Shown here: piece by piece, positions 57,504 to 64,000 of the stretch | How the letters are laid out: every line of letters starts with the position of its first letter | Position numbering within the stretch: position 1 is the stretch's first letter | NCBI GenBank assembly: GCA_037102815.1 | Contig: BTPP01000006.1 | Location: 2,790,001-2,854,000 of the forward strand | Source: Neurospora intermedia | Lineage: Eukaryota; Ascomycota; Sordariomycetes; Sordariales; Sordariaceae | Length of the DNA stretch: 64,000 nt | Direction of reading: 5' to 3' | Made by a program: the position numbers and the translations under genes | Notes under the pieces: generated by a model | What the model saw: the letters and a program-made list of their open reading frames with translations, nothing else | The model's database searches: none | Told to the model about the DNA's origin: nothing

Positions 57504-60500
57504 TTAAGCAAGCGAAGCAAACTGTAACCAGGTCAGCAATCAATCATCCCCTCGTATCATCTCATGAAGAAGGTAAACTCACCTGCTCAACCCCATTAAC
57601 CACCTCTTCCCAAACCTGCTGCACCTCAAATCCCATACCCAACAACGTTTCCACGCTATTGTTCTGCTGCTGCTGTCCTCCATCCCCTGATCCACCACCA
57701 CCATTACCATTGCCATTGCCCATGCCATTACCATTACTCACCCAATTCAACAAGCAACTAGCCATCTTCTCCCTCTTAGCCTGTCTCAACCCCAACATCA
57801 CCAGACCCTGCAACACCAACAAGTTTGCCTGTGCATTTGTTTGTTGTTGCCCCATGGATGACGACGATGACACAACAGGCGCAATGATTCCCCCGGTGCC
57901 ACTGCTAGAAGATGCTGCCGAAGCCGACGACAAAGAAGGGAGATGTAACTCCCTTCCTAACTCGCTGCTGATTATAATAGTGCCGACTACTCGCTCTGCT
58001 CCTCCACTGTTTGTTTCCTGTCCTTGTCCTTGGGAGGGCTGGGACTGGGATTGGGACTGGGACTGGGACTGGATCTTGGCGCGGATGATCCACGTATTGT
58101 TATGGTTGTTATGGTTGTTGTTATGGTGGTTGTACGAGGTAGGATCAGTAGGGGAGGCAGAAGAAGCAGAAGAATATGATGAAGAAGATAAGAAAGGAGG
58201 AGAAGGAGGTTGAAGAAGAGCAAGTTTGTAGAGAGCGAGGATTTCGGGGGTAGAGTGGGATGAGATAAAGGAGAGGACGGATTCTTGTTCGGTAGACAGG
58301 GGTGAATTTGGGGTTGCAAGGGTGCGCCCGCCGGGGATGAGATCAAAGGAGATACCTGCTAGTTGCAGGGTGGTGGGTAAGTCTGGGGGTGAAGACCAGG
58401 ATTGGAGAGAGGGGAGGAGGAGGTTGTAGATTTTGCGGGTGCGAGTACCACTGCCTGCAGAGGGAGGGGATGAAGAGGAGGAAGGGGATAAGTCCCACCC
58501 GCAGGTGGTGGAGAACCAGGATTTCAGACCTGAAGAAGCGGCGGCGGTGGAAGATGTGGTAGATCTGGGGGTGATAGCTGACGACATGGAGATGGCATCA
58601 GAGTGGTCGAGCGGGATACCGGGGAAAATACCGGGGAGACAGCATCCCAGTTGGAAATGCTTGATGTCTGGGTGTTTCTGGAGGAGGTTCCTTACGGCCC
58701 GGCGATGGAGGGAGTACCCTATCGACAGGTTACGTTTGGATGGGTCGACGAAGATGGCGCCTATGATTCCTGTAGAAGTGGAGGGGAGGTAGTAAGTGGA
58801 GCAAAACCCGTACAGGGCACCAGTGGAGGAGTTGCGGACGACAAAGTGCTGCTGCTCTTCCATTTTTATATCTTCGTCGTGCTGCTCCATCATTACGTCG
58901 GATAACAGAGAGAAGGAGTGTGGGCCGAAGGCGTAAAAGTATTGATGGTTGGGCGCACTGCCGCGGACCATGGCGAAGAGCAGATCTTGGAGTCCCTTGG
59001 TGTCTCGTTCGACGTCGTAGGGCTCGACGAGCCAGTGCTGCGTGCGGGTCTTGGATTTGCCGCCTGCGGAGCTTTGGACGGCCTTGCGGGGGGCTTTTCG
59101 GAGGGTTCCTGGCAAAGTGCCGTGAGGGGTGAAAGCGCCGCATAAGGCGCGGACTAACGCGGACATGGCGGTTTCGGTGAAGTCGAAAGTGCAGATGTAG
59201 GTCCCGATGGACTTATCCATGGCAAAGTCGTAGGGAGAGGAGACGGCGGCGACGATGAGGTTCTTTTTGTGACCGGAGGCTTTGAGGAGGGAACACATCA
59301 TGGCTACGTGTTTCGTGAAGCCGGCTTGGTAGAGGTTCCTGTTGGCGTCGGCGGTGAGGAGGATGATGGTTGAGGCGCGTTGGATGAGGGATTCGTGGAC
59401 TGGGTGGTGTTAGCAAAGGGATCCTAGGGGGTGAACATGGGAAGGGAGAGCTGACCTGGCCGCACACCGTTGGCGGTATAAGAGGTGTGAAGCAACTTGC
59501 CATGTCTAGCGCGGGCTAGAGATCTCCCAAGTTCCCTAAACACTCCCTCACCACTCATGATGGCACTGCGCTCCCTATGTATCCATTTGTCATGAATCGG
59601 ATTCTCCGACCTCATCTTGGTTGAACCTTCCAGAATCGTCTTGGTCATGGCCGACGCCGGCAACGGCTTGACCAGCGGCGTCAAAAGCAGCAGTTCCTCC
59701 TCCTGGTGCATGCTTTCATTTAGCGGCAACAGCTTCTCGTTATCCCTCATCACCGTAATTGAGTCATCATACGCCTTCATGCTCAACGCCAGATGGCTCG
59801 GGTGAATCTGCTTGAGCAGCGAGATCCCCGGCGGATTCAGCGCCTTGGCCCAATCCGTACACCCCCTCTTCATCTTCAACACCCGTCTCAAGCTCGTATA
59901 AACCCTCTCCTTGGTCAACACCTCATTCTCCAGTCCCAACTTCAGGCCAGAAATCGCCTCCAGCTGGACATCATACGCCCTGCACAACAACACCAAATCA
60001 CACCCGGCCTGCACAGCCATGATGGTCCCCGTTCTTACGCCCATCTCCGTACGAAGCGCTTCCATCTCCAAACACTCCGATATCGCGACGCCAGTGAACC
60101 CCAGCTCTTCCCGCAAAAGCTCATCAACCACTTGCTCGCTCAAACACGCATGCGCCACCTTCATACTCGGGTTCGTGATCCCGCACCCGCCAACGAACAT
60201 GGCGTCCAACTTTCCCGTAGCAATCGCGTTCCGGAAGGGCACCAGCGCTGACAGCGCCAGTTCTTCGAGCGTCTGCGTGATGATGGGGATATCCAAACTA
60301 CTCCCTAGAAAATCCAGGTTTCCGTAGGAGGGAAAATGTTTCCCGCAGGTGGCGACGCCGGCGTCTTTGTACCCCTTCATGGCGGCAATCCCGTACTGGG
60401 AGACTTCTTGCGGGTCGTCGGAGGTGGCGCGGACTCCTAAAGGTTGGTAGCGCGCGTTGGTAAGGACGTCCAAAACGGGGCCGAGGATGAGGTTGACGCC

Positions 60501-61209
60501 GCAGGCTGAGACTTCGGTGGCGGTTGCTTTGGCGAGTTGGTAGGAGAGATCCGGGGAGCCAGCGGCTGCTTGGCCCATGGAGGAGGGGAATTGGCAGATG
60601 TGTTCTTCGTCAAAGAGGGAGTTGACGCCGCCATTCTCTTGGTCGAGGGCGATGAGCAGGGGGTAAGGGTGGCCGGCGTTGTGGGCGATGGTTTGAAGCT
60701 CTTGGACGAGCTTTGCTGTTTGGTGGGCGGCTGGTGATGGGGGTGTTAGTATGGACTACTGATTCTTGATTCGGGGAGAGTACAAGGTGATGAGTACATT
60801 TGAGGTTCTTGGCTGTTAAGAGGATGGAGCCTAGGTGGTGGTCTGTTATGAGCTCACGGATTTGGGGGGTCACTTCGGTGCCATCCCAGCCCATGATCAA
60901 CATTTGGCCTATGGCCCTGAGGGGGAGGGGAGGTTGAGATTAGCTTGCTGTATGGCATATTGTGATGAGGTTTGAGCGACTATCCGGGACCCGGATCCGG
61001 ATCCGGACCGGAAGAAGACCCCGGAGTACGGGATCCCGGGTCGGTCACCCATGTCCGAGATTGAGTGATGATGACGGAAGACGACCCGGGAACGGCGTAC
61101 CGGGACCGGTAACCAAACCATGTGTGAAGTGAGTGATGAAGAACATGGATGAGATGAAGTGTACGTACCAGTCCATATCCTGCCATAGTGGGTCTAGATC
61201 GGCATCCAT
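57504..61209 (-). CDS. nag3: GH3 glycosidase fused to GNAT acetyltransferase (Nag3-like)
   Basis: A fusion found in fungal GlcNAc clusters. Five exons by hand: 61209-61169, 60916-60798, 60730-59456, 59399-57583 and 57521-57504, giving 1089 residues. Junctions restore DMDWAIGQMLIMGWDGTEV and KNLKSAHQTAKLVQEL. Residues about 1-390 are a NagZ-type GH3 TIM barrel with KHFPSYGN (about 184) and VAISECLEMEAL (Glu about 272). The GNAT part starts near residue 599 (HWLVEPYD), with an acetyl-CoA-site motif VDPSKRNLSIGYSLHRRA near 690, then Ser-, Asn- and Gln-rich inserts (QSQSQSQSQ). The canonical NagZ nucleophile Asp and His-Asp dyad are not visible, so hydrolase activity is uncertain. If the last intron (57582-57522, GTGAGT and GCTGAC) is not removed, the frame stops at 57562 with a slightly different tail. 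The start is the only ATG in exon 1. Intron 1 (252 nt) holds GC-rich CCGGATCCGG-type repeats. Confidence 0.9.
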
Positions 61210-62355
61210 GACGGCGATTGGAGGCTGAGGAGGCTGACCAAGGTTTGCGAGGGCTGAAGATGAGTACGTCAACCAAAAGCGCCCGCTGTTTCAGTGTTCC
61301 AATTCACTAGAGGTACGGGGATAATGCCATGTCACGTAACGGTGATGGCTATGGCAGCATGGTATGTATGATATCGCCGGATGGGGTCTTGGTGTTTGTT
61401 CAAAGTGGTGGGTGGAGGTGGAGGGTGTGTGGTGTAACAATAGTGTAGACTAGGTGGTTGTCAATGGAGAACACGTTAACGCGGTTTGTTGGTGGTGGTG
61501 AGATCATTGTACGTAGTGCTACAGTGGCCGCTGGAGAGCCACTGGTAGAAAAGAGATGATTGGTTAGTTGGTGATCGATTGGGCGGCGCTTGGCTGGATT
61601 GGGTAGGCGTTGGATTTCCGTTGATCCTCCACCATTTCTGACATGTGCTTTTCTTCCCGTGATCTTCGACAACGTCGCTTTCGGGCGTCGTAATTCTCAC
61701 CTTCTGGCATCGACCGGCAACGTTACACTTGAGATGTCCACGATAAAGACTCGCAACGATCCCGATCAACACCCACTCACCTTGTTATCGATTTTTGAGG
61801 TGTGATGGATCTGGCGGCCCGACTATGTGCCAATGCCGAGCAAACATATTCCCTCGTTTGATGGTGATGGAGAATGATGTTGATGTGACAGGAAATCCTT
61901 CTACGACTGAGCTTCGTCCGAGGATCACAATTGTCCTTGACGAATACCATTCGCGGCAGACATCATGTGCGCCCTTGGTTGATAACAATCCACCAACTTT
62001 GCCACAAAAGGCAACACACCTTGCACACCTCGTCGTGGACAGTGGTGATGTCTCGTTACGCCGTAACACTCCTATCTTCATCCGATCTTGCGCCGTTATC
62101 TCATCGTTTCTTTAGTGAGGTTGTCCGGAAATGACGCGGATGAAAATACCAACGGTATCGTCTGGTGTTTGTGTAGATCCCCCATCTCGTCTTAGCGTCC
62201 GATAACAAGTATCACCAACGCAAGGACAGAACGACCTATCAACTTGATGAACAAGCGTTCATATCACCAAGCCCCTCCCCGAGAACTTTGATGTCGCGAA
62301 ACAACTTCCCGCCAAGAACTTGACATCGTTTATCCAGCTTCACACCACCCTCACC
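61210..62355. promoter_or_regulatory. Divergent promoter of GH3-GNAT and deacetylase genes, with Ndt80-type site
   Basis: This 1.1-kb stretch separates two divergent GlcNAc genes. It contains GCCACAAAA at 62001-62009, a full match to the Ndt80 consensus gNCRCAAAW, and a second CACAAA core on the minus strand at 62168-62173. The matches are seen directly; that the Ndt80-like protein of this cluster binds them is inference. The last 60 bases before 62356 are C/A-rich, typical of a leader. Confidence 0.5.
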
Positions 62356-64000
62356 ATGCCCGCAGCTACACCCCCTTCCCCGCCTCTAACCGGCACCGGC
62401 ACCGGCATCACCAAACTCACCAACTGCCGTCTCATCATCGGCGACTCCCTCATCCCATCCGACCTCTTCATCGACTCCCTAACCGGCAAGATCCTCGAAT
62501 CCTCCAACACCACCACCACTACCACCCTCCTCCCAGACATCACCCTCGATCTCCAAAACCGCATCGTGTCTCCCGGTCTCATCGACTGCCAACTCAACGG
62601 CGCCTTCGGCTTCAACTTTTCCACCCTCACCTCCTCCACCGAATACCTCAAAAACGTCCACTCTCTCAACAAGAAACTCATCCGCACCGGCGTCACTTCC
62701 TATCTCCCCACTTTGACCTCCCAGAAGCCCGAGCTGTACCACTCCGCGCTTCCACACCTCGGTCCTCTTCCCGGTATTTCCTCCTCCAACAACGTGCACA
62801 ACCACCACCGCAACCACCGCAACCCCCAAAATGGCTCCGAATCCCTCGGCGCCCACGTCGAAGGCCCCTTCCTCTCTCCCCTCCAACACGGGATCCACGA
62901 CCCTTCCGTCCTACGCGCCGCCCACTCTTTCGAAGACTTAGAACACGTCTATGGCTCTTCCAATCTGTCTTCTGGGTCCTCGGGGGAAGGAGGAGCAAAC
63001 ATCAAATTAATCACCATCGCGCCCGAACGCGGGTCCATCGTGACTCTGATCCCCGAGCTCGTCTCTCGCGGGATTATCGTGTCCATAGGACACACCGAGA
63101 CTTCCCTCCCTGTTGCCGCCGCGGCAGTCAAAGCGGGCGCAACGATGATCACCCACTTGTTCAATGCCATGAGACCTCTGCATCATCGCGAGCCGGGGGT
63201 GTTTGGTCTTTTGGGATTGGCGGCACCTACATCTGCATCTGTATCAGGAGAAGAAGAAGAAGAAGATAAGACTTGCAAAAGACCCTATTACGGTGTAATA
63301 GCAGACGGCATCCACTTGCACCCCTTGTCCGTCTGTTTGGCGTATAACTTGCACCCTGCGGGTTTCATTTTGGTCACGGACGCGATGCATCTGGCGGGTA
63401 TGCCGGACGGGAAGTACGAGTGGGTTAATGGGGAGAAAAAGGAGTGGATCGAGAAGAGGGGGAGTAAGCTTTGTATTGCTGAGCCACCGCCGTTGTCGTC
63501 GTCGTCGCCGTCATTGCCGCCGTCACCACCGTCGTCACCACCACAATCATCGCTATTGAAGGGGAAACAAAATGGCCACCATGTCAATGGATATGTCAAT
63601 GGTGGCGGCCTGGGAAGAAGTCAGGGTGAGGAAGCAACAACCCAAAATGGCAATGGGGTAGAAAAGAAGAAGAAATGTGGAGGAGGAGGAGGAGGAGGAA
63701 TAGCAGGTAGCTCAGCCACCCTCCTCGAATGCGTGAACAATGTATTGCAATGGACGGGCATGCCGGTGACCAAGGCTTTGGCGAGTGTGACTAGCACGCC
63801 GGCAGAGATGTTGGGATTAAAGGGCGTCAAGGGGAGTTTGGAGCCCGGGGCGGATGCGGATTTGGTGGTTTTTGAGGAAGTGGAAGTTGAGGTTGAGGAT
63901 CTGCTGGATGGAAGCGGGAAGATAAGCAGAAAGCAGTTGGTTGTTGATGAGGTTTGGAAATTTGGGGAGAGGGTGTTTGTAAGGGATGGGACTGCTTTGG
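62356..64000 (+). CDS. dac1: N-acetylglucosamine-6-phosphate deacetylase (NagA family), 3' end cut by window
   Basis: Metal-dependent amidohydrolase that removes acetate from GlcNAc-6-phosphate, feeding the deaminase encoded 5 kb away. The frame runs from the ATG at 62356 (context CACCATGCC) to the window edge without a stop: 548 codons visible and probably only a short tail missing. Motifs: IVSPGLIDCQLNGAFG, AHVEGPF (Glu169, metal ligand), SIGHTE (His246), THLFNAM (His267) and VTDAM (Asp342, catalytic). The order matches NagA. Between Asp342 and the C-terminal part (GMPVTKALASVTSTPAEMLG) there is a low-complexity insert at about residues 374-450 with Ser/Pro, Gly and Lys runs, and a shorter EEEEED insert near 300. 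A His/Asn-rich insert lies near residue 150. No intron is needed in the visible part. Confidence 0.96.
   Translation, partial: MPAATPPSPPLTGTGTGITKLTNCRLIIGDSLIPSDLFIDSLTGKILESSNTTTTTTLLPDITLDLQNRIVSPGLIDCQLNGAFGFNFSTLTSSTEYLKNVHSLNKKLIRTGVTSYLPTLTSQKPELYHSALPHLGPLPGISSSNNVHNHHRNHRNPQNGSESLGAHVEGPFLSPLQHGIHDPSVLRAAHSFEDLEHVYGSSNLSSGSSGEGGANIKLITIAPERGSIVTLIPELVSRGIIVSIGHTETSLPVAAAAVKAGATMITHLFNAMRPLHHREPGVFGLLGLAAPTSASVSGEEEEEDKTCKRPYYGVIADGIHLHPLSVCLAYNLHPAGFILVTDAMHLAGMPDGKYEWVNGEKKEWIEKRGSKLCIAEPPPLSSSSPSLPPSPPSSPPQSSLLKGKQNGHHVNGYVNGGGLGRSQGEEATTQNGNGVEKKKKCGGGGGGGIAGSSATLLECVNNVLQWTGMPVTKALASVTSTPAEMLGLKGVKGSLEPGADADLVVFEEVEVEVEDLLDGSGKISRKQLVVDEVWKFGERVFVRDGTAL

Noticed and set aside
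1-64000. CRISPR arrays, transposons, virus-like elements and dispersed 5S rRNA genes.
   Set aside because: Scanned by eye on both strands. No spaced palindromic repeats, no transposase, reverse-transcriptase or capsid motifs, no long terminal repeats, and no match to the remembered Neurospora 5S sequence. A proper search could still find short remnants.

Overview
The window reads as euchromatic DNA of a filamentous ascomycete of the genus Neurospora, most likely N. crassa linkage group VI. The evidence is the gene order (NCA-2-type calcium ATPase, HET-domain gene, Srs2-type helicase, SREBP/SAH-2, the Argonaute QDE-2, an Ndt80-like factor), short introns of about 53-150 nt with GTAAGT/GTATGT donors and CTAAC/CTGAC branch sites, and C/A-rich start contexts. 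In the 938-residue numbering used for QDE-2, the first PIWI aspartate here falls at residue 664, the residue named in the N. crassa literature. Species and locus assignments rest on recognition and memory, not on a search.

Layout: 1-2 kb, left flank with no confident gene. 2.06-6.62 kb (-), nca-2 calcium pump, 3 exons. 6.6-17.5 kb, about 11 kb with no convincing gene. 17.5-18.3 kb (-), small beta-trefoil-like hypothetical protein. 19.4-21.7 kb (+), HET-domain protein. 23.0 kb (-), tRNA-Thr(AGT). 23.5-26.8 kb (-), mus-50/Srs2-like helicase. 28.8-30.7 kb (+), single-pass membrane protein with a long Pro/Ser-rich tail. 30.7-36.5 kb, long leader or regulatory region. 36.5-39.8 kb (+), sah-2/SREBP bHLH factor. 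43.3-46.8 kb (+), qde-2 Argonaute with an RGG minisatellite.

From 47.8 kb to the right edge lies an N-acetylglucosamine (GlcNAc) catabolic cluster: an Ndt80-like regulator (ron-1 type, 4 exons), a hexokinase-family putative GlcNAc kinase (3 exons), glucosamine-6-phosphate deaminase (3 exons), a GH3-GNAT fusion (5 exons) and GlcNAc-6-phosphate deacetylase (cut by the window edge). Together these release or trim GlcNAc, phosphorylate it, deacetylate it and deaminate it to fructose-6-phosphate under one regulator. Of the gene set known from the Trichoderma cluster only the transporter (ngt1) is not seen; it could lie beyond the right edge or elsewhere.

The exon structures were assembled by hand from splice signals and reading-frame continuity. 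No mobile element, virus-like element or CRISPR array was recognised. Points worth a second look: the unusual catalytic residues of the GH3-GNAT protein, two perfect 96-bp repeats in qde-2, a long poly(T) tract inside a 429-nt intron of the Ndt80-like gene, Ndt80-type sites in the cluster's divergent promoters, and the 11-kb gene-poor stretch.
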